A DNA stretch of 64,000 bases, taken from JAVDCA01 sp963819385 (GTDB lineage: Bacteria > Pseudomonadota > Alphaproteobacteria > Rhizobiales > Xanthobacteraceae). The notes under the pieces were generated by a model, which was not told where the DNA came from, made no database searches, and saw only the letters and a program-made list of their open reading frames with translations. Positions 36,402-44,632 of this stretch are shown here, one piece after another; the stretch's first letter is position 1; every line of letters begins with the position of its first letter. Location of the stretch: positions 1 to 64,000 of the forward strand of contig CAWFVV010000003.1 in the NCBI GenBank assembly GCA_963819385.1, in the 5' to 3' direction. Both the position numbers and the translations under genes were made by a program.

Positions 36402-37727
36402 TCACTTCTCGCCCGTTTCGGCCATCCGCTTCTTGATATCCGCGACCGTCCATCCCGTGAGGGCGGCGAGGTTCTTCGCCTCATCGTCGAATTGCGCCTG
36501 CAGACCTTCACGGTACTCCCACGCGCGCCAGCAGCTTGCGTATCCGTGCCAGGGATGATTCAGCACATAGCGGACCTGGTAGTTGCCGCGGTCGTGCGTC
36601 TCCATCAGCGCGAGGTCTTCGGGAAAATGCGCCGCGTCGTAGCGCACGTGCAGCCGCGTCACGAAGGCGTTCGCGGCTCCTAGACGCGCGTCCGAGTTCG
36701 GCGCGATCCAGCGGGCGCCCAGCTCGACGAGCTCGCTTGCGGCCATCGGGGTGCCGGCGCACGGATCGCACCAGCCCATGTCCCAGGCATATTCGGTGAA
36801 CACGGCGCGCATGTCCTCCTCCTGCACGGCGCGATCGAACGCGGCCTTGTAGACCTTGCCGAAATCCTCCTTGACGTAGAGCGGCACGGTCAGCGCCGAG
36901 GGCAGCTTGACGGTGCGATAGTTCGTCGTCTCGACGCGGCCGTTGCGGCCGAGCGCGTAGATGATCAGGTCCTGCGCGCCGTTGGCGTTCACGGTGCCGA
37001 GCCGCAGCGGCAGCATGAACTTCGCGCTCTCGTAGCGCACCTGCAGCGGCCGCAGGTAGCCGCGCCCGATCTGCTGCATGCGGTCGAGGTTCACCTTGGC
37101 GACGAAGAAATGCATATTCTGCTTGATGTAGCTCGCGAGTACGTTGGTCGCGCCCTCCGGAATGCGATAGCCGTTGTCGGTGAGCCAGCTGACGAGCCCG
37201 CCGCTTTGCGTCGCCGACAGGATCTGGACGTCGTACTCGGCGACGTCGTAGCTCGCCTCCACGGTGACGCCGTAGGAGACGGCGTGACTGCTCGCCTGGG
37301 CGACCTGCGCCGCCCCGCGATACATCATCATCGGCACCGCGGCGACGCGCGGCGTCGGCGCGCAGGGGTCCTCGTCGTAGTACTCGACCAGCCGCGGCGC
37401 CGTGTAGGCGTCGATGTGATCGATCGTCTTCATCTCGACCACGCCGATCTGCTTGCGCTCGATGAAGGTCGGCACCGGTACGACCAGCGCGAACTCGCGC
37501 GGCTCGCCCTCGTAGTCGCTCGCCATCGTGATGGCGGTCTTGTTGCCGTCGCGCGCCAGCACGACCTTGGAGCTCTTGTTGAACAGCTTCGCGTCCGCCT
37601 TGGCGACGTAGAAGCCGCAGAAGGCGACGGCCGGGCCGACCTGCCAGAAGAGCTGAGCCGCGATCGCGACGATCGCGACGGTCGATTTCAAGCGTATCCG
37701 GGTCTTTGCAGTCCTCTCGGCGGTCAT
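36402..37727 (-). CDS. DUF2330 domain protein, secreted or membrane-anchored
   Basis: A 441-aa protein starting at ATG 37727, which overlaps the upstream RnfD-like gene by 4 bases. A hydrophobic N-terminal segment (STVAIVAIAAQLFWQVGPAVA, residues 14-34) is a signal or anchor. The DUF2330 core begins right after it with CGFYVAKADAKLFNKSSKVV and EFALVVPVP. Four more cysteines (DEDPCAP, MGWCDPC, ASCWRA) suggest disulfides in the periplasm. The role of DUF2330 is not known. The pairing with an RnfD-like protein suggests a redox or membrane function. Confidence 0.8.
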   Translation of the reverse strand: MTAERTAKTRIRLKSTVAIVAIAAQLFWQVGPAVAFCGFYVAKADAKLFNKSSKVVLARDGNKTAITMASDYEGEPREFALVVPVPTFIERKQIGVVEMKTIDHIDAYTAPRLVEYYDEDPCAPTPRVAAVPMMMYRGAAQVAQASSHAVSYGVTVEASYDVAEYDVQILSATQSGGLVSWLTDNGYRIPEGATNVLASYIKQNMHFFVAKVNLDRMQQIGRGYLRPLQVRYESAKFMLPLRLGTVNANGAQDLIIYALGRNGRVETTNYRTVKLPSALTVPLYVKEDFGKVYKAAFDRAVQEEDMRAVFTEYAWDMGWCDPCAGTPMAASELVELGARWIAPNSDARLGAANAFVTRLHVRYDAAHFPEDLALMETHDRGNYQVRYVLNHPWHGYASCWRAWEYREGLQAQFDDEAKNLAALTGWTVADIKKRMAETGEK

Positions 37728-38593
37728 CGGGCGGCTCCCTGTTGCGCCGGATCGCGCCACGCGAACCGGCCGGCTGGAAAGATGCGGTCGAGCAGAAGCG
37801 TTGCGGGCGAGAGCGCGATCAGCGCCACATAGAGCGCCGGCCGCATCTGCCACGCGAAGGCGAGCCAGTGCGCGAGCAGCGCGACCGCAAGCGCGAACAG
37901 GAAGCGGCCCGGCCGCGCGGACGGCGTCGTGCGCGGGTCGGTGATCATGAAGAACGCGAAGATCAGCAGCGAGCCGCTCTGCATCTGGTGCAGGGGAATC
38001 GTCGACGGATCGCCGAGCCAAAGGGCGCGCGCGAGCAGCAGCGCGCCGTGGCAGGCGAGGAAGAACAGCGCCACGTCGCCGCGGCGCGCCGCATTGAGGA
38101 CCATGAAGGCCGCGCAGGAGACGAGCATCACGAACCAGGCGTTCGTGCCCCACTGGCCGGGCGAGATCCAGACATGGTCCGGCAACGCGAAGAGCAGGGC
38201 GACGATGGCGAAGCCGGCCGGATTCCAGATGTGCTTGCCGTCGATCCGCAGGATGAATTTCGAGCCGATTGCGATCGCGGCCGCGGCGGCGTGAACCCAC
38301 GCCGCGTCGGCGCGCAGCAGCAGGCTCAGCGACAGGCCGGTGATCAGGGGTGAGCGCAGGTCGAGCGCAGGCAGCCGAAAGATGCGCGTGAACACGAGTT
38401 GGGTCGCCAGCGCCGACGCGACCGCGAGCCCGCTGTTGAGCGGCTGGGCGCCGAAATCGATCCAACCGATGTTGAACGCGAGCAGGGAGGCGAGCACGAG
38501 GATCTGGAAGTGACGGGCATCGCGGCGCAGCAGCGTATTGATGCGGCTCGACAGGTTCGGCAGGGTCGTCGCCGCGACCGTCAGCATCGTCAT
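37724..38593 (-). CDS. RnfD/NqrB-like membrane protein
   Basis: A 289-aa multi-spanning protein with about nine hydrophobic segments. It resembles subunit D of RnfABCDGE/NqrB complexes: SPLITGLSLSLLLRAD around residue 87, GKHIWNPAGFAIVALLF around 126, and FFMITDPRTTPSARPGR around 222, where the family attaches flavin to a threonine (the T of D-P-x-T-T-P). No other rnf or nqr subunits are nearby, so it is an orphan working with the DUF2330 partner. It is first in its operon and divergent from the sigma-factor gene. Confidence 0.78.
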   Translation of the reverse strand: MTMLTVAATTLPNLSSRINTLLRRDARHFQILVLASLLAFNIGWIDFGAQPLNSGLAVASALATQLVFTRIFRLPALDLRSPLITGLSLSLLLRADAAWVHAAAAAIAIGSKFILRIDGKHIWNPAGFAIVALLFALPDHVWISPGQWGTNAWFVMLVSCAAFMVLNAARRGDVALFFLACHGALLLARALWLGDPSTIPLHQMQSGSLLIFAFFMITDPRTTPSARPGRFLFALAVALLAHWLAFAWQMRPALYVALIALSPATLLLDRIFPAGRFAWRDPAQQGAAR

Positions 38594-38887
38594 GGGCTCG
38601 CTCCGTTGGGGCTTGCTTCACCCGACCCGCCGCGGTGTTTGCGGGGGCCTTGATCCGGAAAGCGGGCGAGGCCCGCGATCCCGGACAAGGCGGCGGTCCG
38701 GGAAATTTCTTTCCGCCGATGTCCGAATTGCCGCGCCGGGAGCGCATTCACAGGACGGCGCGAACGACATGAAATTGCGAGGTTTTTCGTGCAGTCGAGT
38801 ATTTCTGCCCTAAATCGGACACGCCCGGCCGCGACACAGGTGCCCATTCCGGCACGTCCGCATTCGGCGAAAACGCGCGCTTTCCCT

Positions 38888-39424
38888 ATGACGACGGTCT
38901 CGACCATCGACGTCTCGAGCGCCGCGGCGGAGCCGGCCGCCGCGATCCTCTCGCCGGCCGAGGCCGGCGCCGCCATCCGGGCGCTGAGCGTCGCCGACAA
39001 GACAGCGTTGATGAAGCTGGCCCGGCTCTATGCGAAGAAGACGCCGTACGACCATGAGGACCTGCTGCAGGAGGCGGTATGCCGCGTGCTCGCCGGCGCG
39101 CGTGCCTGGCCGCGGCACGTCGCGGCGCTGCCGTTCCTGTGGGGCGTGGTGCGCAGCATCGCGTGGGAATGGAAGAAGGAATTGGTCGAGCGCGATTCCG
39201 GCGCGACCGACTTCGACGGCGAGGAGCGCCGCGCCATCGCGGGTCTCGACGTCGTCAAGGTGCTCGCGCTGTTCGACGACGATCCCGCGGCCCAGATCAT
39301 CGTACGCGGCATGATGGAAGGCGCGCGCGGACAGGAGCTGCAGGAGTTGAGCGGGCTCGACAAGACCGACTACGAGAGCAAGCGCACCAAGATCCGACGC
39401 CGGATCGAGAAACTCGAATTATAA
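38888..39424 (+). CDS. RNA polymerase sigma-70-family (ECF-like) factor
   Basis: A 178-aa protein. Region 2 is seen as DHEDLLQEAVCRVLAGARAW, and RSIAWEWKKE follows. The region-4 helix-turn-helix is weak (GQELQELSGLDKTDYESKRTKIRRR near the C-terminus). ATG 38888 is chosen; the longer frame from 38789 would add an unusual leader. The next gene starts 12 bases after the stop and has a sigma-proximal anti-sigma-like layout. The target promoters are unknown. Confidence 0.72.
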   Translation: MTTVSTIDVSSAAAEPAAAILSPAEAGAAIRALSVADKTALMKLARLYAKKTPYDHEDLLQEAVCRVLAGARAWPRHVAALPFLWGVVRSIAWEWKKELVERDSGATDFDGEERRAIAGLDVVKVLALFDDDPAAQIIVRGMMEGARGQELQELSGLDKTDYESKRTKIRRRIEKLEL

Positions 39425-39436
39425 GCCGTTGCTGCC

Positions 39437-40645
39437 ATGAACCGCGTGTCCGACCCACTGCAGAACCTCGCCGATGCGCTGACCGAGGACGTCGTCGCGG
39501 CGTCGCCGGAAGTGCTCGCCGCCGAGGTCGCGCGGGAGCGCGGCGACGCCGCCGGGTTCGCGCTCGACTTCGACCGCGTCGTCGCGCGCGCCGACAGGCA
39601 GGCGCGCTGGCGCCGCGTCGCGCAGCGGCTGCGCGCGCTCGTGCCGTCCACCACTCTGCGGTCATGGCGCCCCGCCATGGCGGCGGTGGCCGGCGTCGCG
39701 GTCGTCGTGGTCGCGGGCGACCTCTATCTGCATGTGAATGCGGGGTCCGAAGCGCCGCGCACGATGTCGGTGCCCCTCGAGCAAGCCCGCGCGCGCGAGC
39801 CTGCGAACGATGACCTCTTGGCATCGCGCCGGCTGGCCTACCGCGACGACGATGGCGGTCACGCGCCGGCGAACGCGACCGCCGCATCGCCGGCGGCGCT
39901 GCCGCCTGCGCCGCCGCCCGCCGAGTTCGCAGTTGCGCCCAAGCGCGTGCACACTGTGCCGATCGGGCCGGCCACGCAGGCGCCCGAGCCGCCGCCTTCC
40001 GCGGCAGCCCCGTCCGCCGATGCGCCCAAGCCGAAGCCCGTGCGCACCGTGCGGATTCCGTCAGCCGGCGAAACGCCCCGTTTGCCGGCGCAGGCCGCGC
40101 CCGCGGACCAGCGCTCGCTGGCGTTCACCGACACTCCGGCGGTCGAGACGCGGAAGGCTTCGCGTCTGCAGTCCCAGGCGCACGTCGCGTCGGCGCCGGC
40201 ACCGGCCGCCGCGGCGGTCGATCAGGCGAACACGGACCGCGATGCGGTCCCGTCCTTCGCGTGGCCCCTGCGCGGCCGCGTGGTGGCGGATGTTGCCGCC
40301 GCGATGGCGGACAAGCGCGATGACGGCATCGACATCGTGGTGCCGGCCGGCACCGACGTGCGCGCCTCGGCCGACGGCGTCGTCGCCTATACGGGCGACG
40401 GCCTCAAGAACTTCGGCAACCTCATTCTGGTGCGCCACGACGCCGGCTTCGTCACCGCCTACGCGCACGTCGACAAGATCCTGGTGAAGGTCAACGACCA
40501 GGTGCACCGCGGCCAGGTGATCGCCAAATCCGGCAGCACCGGCGTCGTGTCGACGCCGCTGCTCCACTTCGAGATCCGCAAGGGCGCCGCGCCCGTCGAC
40601 GCGAGGCAGTATCTGCCGCCGGACCAAGCCGACGCGGTGAAGTAG
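39437..40645 (+). CDS. Membrane-anchored M23/LytM protein, NlpD-like and probably catalytically inactive
   Basis: A 402-aa protein. The cytoplasmic N-terminus (about 70 residues) is charged and includes ARADRQARWRRVAQRLR; a single transmembrane segment follows at about 75-95 (AAVAGVAVVVVAGDLYL), then a long Pro/Ala linker. The C-terminal LytM domain runs from about 285 to the end. The first zinc-ligand motif, normally H-x3-D, reads DDGIDIVVPAG, as in NlpD; AYAHVD keeps one histidine, and the H-x-H motif reads LLHFE with the first histidine lost. It is therefore more likely an amidase activator than a peptidase. It is cotranscribed with the sigma factor, suggesting it could also be its anti-sigma factor. 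Confidence 0.78.
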   Translation: MNRVSDPLQNLADALTEDVVAASPEVLAAEVARERGDAAGFALDFDRVVARADRQARWRRVAQRLRALVPSTTLRSWRPAMAAVAGVAVVVVAGDLYLHVNAGSEAPRTMSVPLEQARAREPANDDLLASRRLAYRDDDGGHAPANATAASPAALPPAPPPAEFAVAPKRVHTVPIGPATQAPEPPPSAAAPSADAPKPKPVRTVRIPSAGETPRLPAQAAPADQRSLAFTDTPAVETRKASRLQSQAHVASAPAPAAAAVDQANTDRDAVPSFAWPLRGRVVADVAAAMADKRDDGIDIVVPAGTDVRASADGVVAYTGDGLKNFGNLILVRHDAGFVTAYAHVDKILVKVNDQVHRGQVIAKSGSTGVVSTPLLHFEIRKGAAPVDARQYLPPDQADAVK

Positions 40646-40648
40646 GCC

Positions 40649-40730
40649 GTAGGTTGGGTCGAGCTCTCGCGAGACCCAACAATAACGGCGCCGACGTTGG
40701 GTCTCGCGAAGACGCTCGCCCCAACCTACG
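40649..40730. repeat. GTAGGTTGGG palindromic repeat
   Basis: CGTAGGTTGGGTCGAG and CGCCCCAACCTACG are the outer arms; CGCGAGACCCAAC and GTTGGGTCTCGCG the inner ones. It lies between the convergent LytM and alcohol dehydrogenase genes. Confidence 0.82.
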
Positions 40731-40745
40731 ATCCGACCCGACGCG

Positions 40746-41861
40746 CTATTCCCACGGCATCAGCGAAGCATGGATCACGTCCTTGACGCCTTCGTTGCCG
40801 ACCGAGCGGATGGCGAGGTCGACGTCCTTCAAGCCGAACTTGTGTGTCGTCACCAGCTCGAGGGGAAAGCGCTTGGACGCGATCTGCTCCAGCGCGAGCT
40901 CGCACGCCCGGTAGCTGTGGCCGCGCGCGCTCTTCATGGTGATGAACTTCACCGTGAACTTCTCGAGCGGGAAGTTGGGAAACGCCGCCATCTCGCCTTG
41001 CGCCACGATGACGCCGCCCTTGCGCTTGAGCGCCTCGATGCCGAGCAGGATCGGGATCGTGCCGGCGCCGGCCGTGCAGTCGAGCGCGACGTCGACGCCC
41101 TTGCCGCCGGTGATCTGCATGATGCGCTCGAGCGGGTTCTCCTTCTGCACGTCGATCACGTGGTCGGCACCGAGCTTTTTAGCGACCTCCAGGCGCGCGG
41201 CATCCTTGGATGTGCCCGTGACGATGATCAGCGAGGCACCCGCCTGCTTGCAGATCACGGTCTGCGACAGCCCCTGCTGGCCCGGGCCCTGGATCAGCAC
41301 CGTCGAGTTGTAGCCGACGCCGCCGTCGAACAGCGACCACTCGACGCCATTCGCCATCGGCGTGACGAGGCCGGCAAGCTCGGGCGTCACGCCCTTCGGC
41401 ACGTGGTGCACGACGGCGTTCCACGGCAGATAGACGTATTGCGCGAACCCGCCCCACAGGTGCGGCGGCTTCTCGTCCGACGTGTAGCCGTAGCGGATCG
41501 CGTCCGGATTGGTGCGCCAGTTGGTGTTCTCGCAGTGCCGGTATTGCCCGGCGTGGCACCACTCGCACTTGCCGCAGCTCACATAGTGCTCGACGAAAAC
41601 GAGGTCGCCTTCCCGGAAGCCCTTGCGGTTGGTGAACTCGCGGCCCGCCTTGGCGATATAGCCGATGTTCTCGTGTCCCATGATGGTGGGCTTGTCGTTG
41701 GGCGGATGCTTGTAGAGCTTCACGTCGGTGCCGCAGATGCCGGCGACCTCCATTTTCAGGAGGGCGGCGTCCGCCGGAACCTCGGGCATCGGATAGTCGC
41801 GCAGCTCGGTCTTGCTCGGGCCCGTCCGCACCGCCGCCAGCACCTTTTCCGCCACTGTCAT
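40746..41861 (-). CDS. Zinc-dependent medium-chain alcohol dehydrogenase
   Basis: A 371-aa MDR-superfamily dehydrogenase. Catalytic zinc ligands are in AGICGTDVKLY and in GHENIG. Structural zinc cysteines are only partly conserved: VSCGKCEWCHAGQYRHC gives four. The coenzyme domain starts STVLIQGPGQQGLSQTVICKQAG around residue 175, where the usual G-x-G-x2-G reads GPGQQG. Such enzymes act on secondary alcohols, polyols or 2,3-butanediol; no closer call is possible. ATG 41861 gives the usual length. Confidence 0.86.
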   Translation of the reverse strand: MTVAEKVLAAVRTGPSKTELRDYPMPEVPADAALLKMEVAGICGTDVKLYKHPPNDKPTIMGHENIGYIAKAGREFTNRKGFREGDLVFVEHYVSCGKCEWCHAGQYRHCENTNWRTNPDAIRYGYTSDEKPPHLWGGFAQYVYLPWNAVVHHVPKGVTPELAGLVTPMANGVEWSLFDGGVGYNSTVLIQGPGQQGLSQTVICKQAGASLIIVTGTSKDAARLEVAKKLGADHVIDVQKENPLERIMQITGGKGVDVALDCTAGAGTIPILLGIEALKRKGGVIVAQGEMAAFPNFPLEKFTVKFITMKSARGHSYRACELALEQIASKRFPLELVTTHKFGLKDVDLAIRSVGNEGVKDVIHASLMPWE

Positions 41862-41983
41862 GTCTCCAACCGAGGGTCTCTTGGGCGCGCAATCTAGGGC
41901 GGCGCGACCGCCGGTCAAGCGTGCCGTCCCGCGCTTTTTCGGCCGCAAGGTGATATATCGGTGGGGACCCGGAGCCCGTCGCC

Positions 41984-42211
41984 ATGTCGCAGATTTCAAA
42001 GGTCTTCAGAGAGGCAGTCGACGCTGCCGCAACGCTGCCTGAAGCCGAGCAGGACAAGATCGGTCGTGAGTTGCTTGAGCACGTCGAGAGGTTGCGCACA
42101 CTCAGGGCGGATCTGCAGGCGGGGATCGCGTCACTCGATGGGGGGAAGGGCAGGAAGCTCGACATGGAGGAGGTCAAGGCGCGAGCGCGGGCTCGACATG
42201 CCAAACGCTAA
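41984..42211 (+). CDS. Type II antitoxin-like protein
   Basis: A 75-aa acidic, helical protein (ISKVFREAVDAAATLPEAEQDKIGRELLEHVERLRTLRADLQAGIASLDGG). The small size, position and 14-base overlap with a ParE/RelE-like gene identify it as the antitoxin. The C-terminal tail KARARARHAK would bind the toxin or DNA. Confidence 0.72.
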   Translation: MSQISKVFREAVDAAATLPEAEQDKIGRELLEHVERLRTLRADLQAGIASLDGGKGRKLDMEEVKARARARHAKR

Positions 42212-42520
42212 ATTTGCCGTTGTTTGGTCACCAGAAGCGGAAGAAGACCTCATCGAGATTTGGAGCTACCTAGCCGACCGGCATCGCCGCAAATTGCCGA
42301 CGCGCAACTCGACGCAATCGAGAATGCCTGCACCACGCTCGAGCATTGGCCATATTCGGGGCGGCAACGCGACGGCTTGTTGCCCGGCTTGCGAAGCGTG
42401 CTGGCCTCTCCCTATGTGATCTTCTATCGCGCTCGCGACGCCGCCGTTGACATCGTCCGGGTCCTCCATGGTCGGCGCGATCTTGACGCAATCTTTGCGG
42501 ACCCTTTTGAAACTCAGTGA
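42198..42520 (+). pseudogene. ParE/RelE-type toxin (frameshifted)
   Basis: A ribonuclease- or gyrase-toxin-fold protein of about 107 aa when repaired. The first part is MPNAKFAVVWSPEAEEDLIEIWSYLAD, the typical RelE/ParE start; the second, in another frame from about 42276, contains SPQIADAQLDAIENACTTL, HWPYSGRQRDGLLPGLRSV and YVIFYRARD, the usual family end. One base is missing at the join. If genuine, the toxin is dead and the module is relic. Confidence 0.75.
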
Positions 42521-42557
42521 GAGTGTTGCGCGGAAGTCGCGCGCACGGAGTTCACCA

Positions 42558-42941
42558 TTGACCGATTACGCAACCGCGCTGCAGCAGTGGCTCGCCGGGA
42601 CCGATGCGTCGGGCGAGCGTGCGGCCACGCGCAAGTCGGCGCGCGCCGGGTTCGTCACGCGCAGCCCGGCGCAGCGTGCCGCCCTCGAACGCGTGCGGGC
42701 CTGGACGCGCGAGCGCTTTTCGCTCGGCGACGATGTCGCGCTGCTGGTGACCGAGCTCGCGTGCACGCTGCCGGGCTGCCCGCCGCATGAGACCGTGGTT
42801 GCGTTCTGGATCGCCGAGGACCGGCGCCACCACTTCAAGGTGTTCAAGCCGGTCGCCGATGTGGTGCCGGACGATCTGCCGCCCGCCTGGCTCAAGGATG
42901 CGCTGGTGATCCCGCCCGGCGGCGACTGCGATTGCTGCTGA
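42558..42941 (+). CDS. Conserved hypothetical protein with C-terminal CDCC
   Basis: A 127-aa protein read from TTG 42558, after ACGGAG. It has LACTLPGCPPHETVVAFW in the middle and ends PPGGDCDCC. The four C-terminal-half cysteines suggest metal binding. There is no signal peptide. I do not recognise a characterised family, though short proteins with this ending occur in Bradyrhizobium relatives. Confidence 0.55.
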   Translation: MTDYATALQQWLAGTDASGERAATRKSARAGFVTRSPAQRAALERVRAWTRERFSLGDDVALLVTELACTLPGCPPHETVVAFWIAEDRRHHFKVFKPVADVVPDDLPPAWLKDALVIPPGGDCDCC

Positions 42942-43065
42942 TTCCTGCGCCAACGCTGCGGGCAGGTGGGGCACGTTGCGGCAAGCTGCCGCTTCCGCCG
43001 ATGTCCGCGGCGCTTCATACTCGCGGTCTTGTTCCACGCACATGTCTGGCGACGGAGACGTTCAC

Positions 43066-44055
43066 ATGAAGAAAACTATCGCAACGGGCACGATCATCGC
43101 GGCGTTGTTCGTGCTCGCGGCGATCCTCGGCGGCGCGCCGGCGCGCGCGGCCGACGCTTGGCCGTCGCGGGCGATCACCGTGATCGTCCCGTTCGCGGGC
43201 GGCAGCGCGAGCGACGTGGTCACGCGCATCATGCTGGCCAAGATGAGCCAGAACATGGGCCAGACGATCATCGTCGAGAACCGGCCCGGCGCCGGCGGCA
43301 ATATAGGCACCGCCTATGGCGCCAAGGCGACGCCCGACGGCTACACCTGGACCGCCAGCGGCTCAGGCCCGATCGCCGCCAACGTCACGCTCTATCGCGA
43401 GCTCGGCTACGATCCCGTGAAGGATTTCGAGGAGGTCTCGCCCTTCGCCTATTTCACCATCGTGATCGCCGCCAGCACCAAGCTGCCCGTGCAGACGCTG
43501 CCCGAGCTGATCGCCTACGCCAAGGCGCATCCGGGCGAGCTCAATTACGGTTCGGTCGGCATCGGCAGCTCGCAGCATCTCGGCGGCGTCTATTTCGAGC
43601 AGGTCACCGGCACCAAGCTCACCCATGTGCCGTACAAGAACATCGGCCAGTACGCCCCCGACATGATCGCCGGCGTGGTGCCGCTCGGCTTCCAGTGGCT
43701 GCCTAACGTGCTTGCGCCGCTCAATACGAAAGGCGCTCGCGCGCTCGCGGTTGCCGGCAAGGACCGCCTGCCGGCGCTGCCCGACACGCCGACCACGATC
43801 GAGGCGGGATTGCCGGATTACCAGGCATCCGGCTGGTTCGCGATGCAGGTGCCGCACGGCACGCCGAAGGACATCGTGCTGCGCATCAACCACGAGATGG
43901 CCAAGGCGCTCGCCGACCCGGACGTGAAAAAGAAATTCGAGCAGCAGGGCGCCGTCCCCAACGTGCTCCCGCCCGAGGAGGCCGCGAAGTTCATCTCCAG
44001 CGAGATCACCAAGTGGCATGACATCATCGTCAAGGCCGGCATCCCAAAGCTGTAG
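43066..44055 (+). CDS. TTT (Bug/TctC) substrate-binding protein, no. 2
   Basis: A 329-aa periplasmic receptor with signal peptide ending near ARAAD (residue 26). Bug motifs are WPSRAITVIVPFAGGSASD, NRPGAGGNIGTAYGAK and VPYKNIGQYAPDMIAGVV. GGAGACG stands before the ATG. No permease genes are present. It is followed 3 bases later by a 131-aa gene of unknown function. Confidence 0.88.
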   Translation: MKKTIATGTIIAALFVLAAILGGAPARAADAWPSRAITVIVPFAGGSASDVVTRIMLAKMSQNMGQTIIVENRPGAGGNIGTAYGAKATPDGYTWTASGSGPIAANVTLYRELGYDPVKDFEEVSPFAYFTIVIAASTKLPVQTLPELIAYAKAHPGELNYGSVGIGSSQHLGGVYFEQVTGTKLTHVPYKNIGQYAPDMIAGVVPLGFQWLPNVLAPLNTKGARALAVAGKDRLPALPDTPTTIEAGLPDYQASGWFAMQVPHGTPKDIVLRINHEMAKALADPDVKKKFEQQGAVPNVLPPEEAAKFISSEITKWHDIIVKAGIPKL

Positions 44056-44058
44056 AGC

Positions 44059-44454
44059 ATGGCGGACGAAGCGCGCAACCTGACGGGCGTCTGGCAGGGC
44101 CTCTACACTTATCCGCACGGCCAGTCGGTCTCGTTCGTGGCGACGCTGATCGACAGCGCCGGCGCGCTGTCGGGCTCGACCCACGAGCCCGGCGTCGGCG
44201 CCGACGCGCCGTCCGGCACGCTCTATGCGACGCTCGTCGGCACGCGCGGCGGCAGCGCCGTGACGTTCCGCAAGACCTATGACGGTAAGTTGCCGCGCTA
44301 CCGCGCGGTCGACTATGCGGGCACGCTCAACGCCGACGCCACCGAGGTCGAGGGCCGCCGGACCATTCCGGGCGTGTGGTCAGGCACGTTTTTGATGATC
44401 CGTCCCGCGCGCAATGAAGAAAGCGTCGAGCGCAAAGCCGCGCAGCGCGCGTAA
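44059..44454 (+). CDS. Conserved hypothetical protein after the TTT receptor
   Basis: A 131-aa protein without signal peptide. It starts MADEARNLTGVWQGLYTYP and has SFVATLIDSAGALSGSTHEP and GVWSGTFLMIRP, a beta-rich pattern reminiscent of lipocalin/avidin-like or small-ligand barrels. It starts 3 bases after the receptor stop and is likely translated with it. The function is unknown. Confidence 0.65.
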   Translation: MADEARNLTGVWQGLYTYPHGQSVSFVATLIDSAGALSGSTHEPGVGADAPSGTLYATLVGTRGGSAVTFRKTYDGKLPRYRAVDYAGTLNADATEVEGRRTIPGVWSGTFLMIRPARNEESVERKAAQRA

Positions 44455-44473
44455 TGCCGACGACCAACTCTGC

Positions 44474-44625
44474 CTCATCCTGAGAGCTTGTGAATCTATT
44501 GATTTTGACGGTTTGCGACCTGAGTCAAATCAAGGACTTAGGGCCCTCGAAAATCACAAAAGTCGAATAGATTCACATTCTCTGAGGAGCACGCGCGAAG
44601 CGCGTGCGTCTCGAAGGATGGCCGC
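44474..44625. repeat. TCATCCTGAGGAGC repeat interrupted by a 97-bp insertion
   Basis: CTCATCCTGAG (44474-44484) and GAGCACGCGCGAAGCGCG with CTCGAAGGATGG (44587 on) are the two parts of one palindromic repeat. It is split by the insertion at 44485-44581. Confidence 0.75.
44485..44581. mobile_element. 97-bp MITE-like element with 16-bp terminal inverted repeats
   Basis: Ends are AGCTTGTGAATCTATT on the left and AATAGATTCACATTCT on the right, 14 of 16 positions matching as inverted repeats. The 5-bp sequence CTGAG flanks both sides (44480-44484 and 44582-44586), a target duplication. The element is AT-richer than its surroundings and contains no reading frame. Removing it and one CTGAG restores a normal palindromic repeat. 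The transposase that moved it is not in the window. Confidence 0.7.
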
Positions 44626-44632
44626 ACGCGAT

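Noticed and set aside
36402..38747. One 781-aa protein joining DUF2330 with its upstream sequence
   Set aside because: The upstream half overlaps the RnfD-like gene in another frame. The real start at 37727 gives a signal-like segment and a 4-base overlap.
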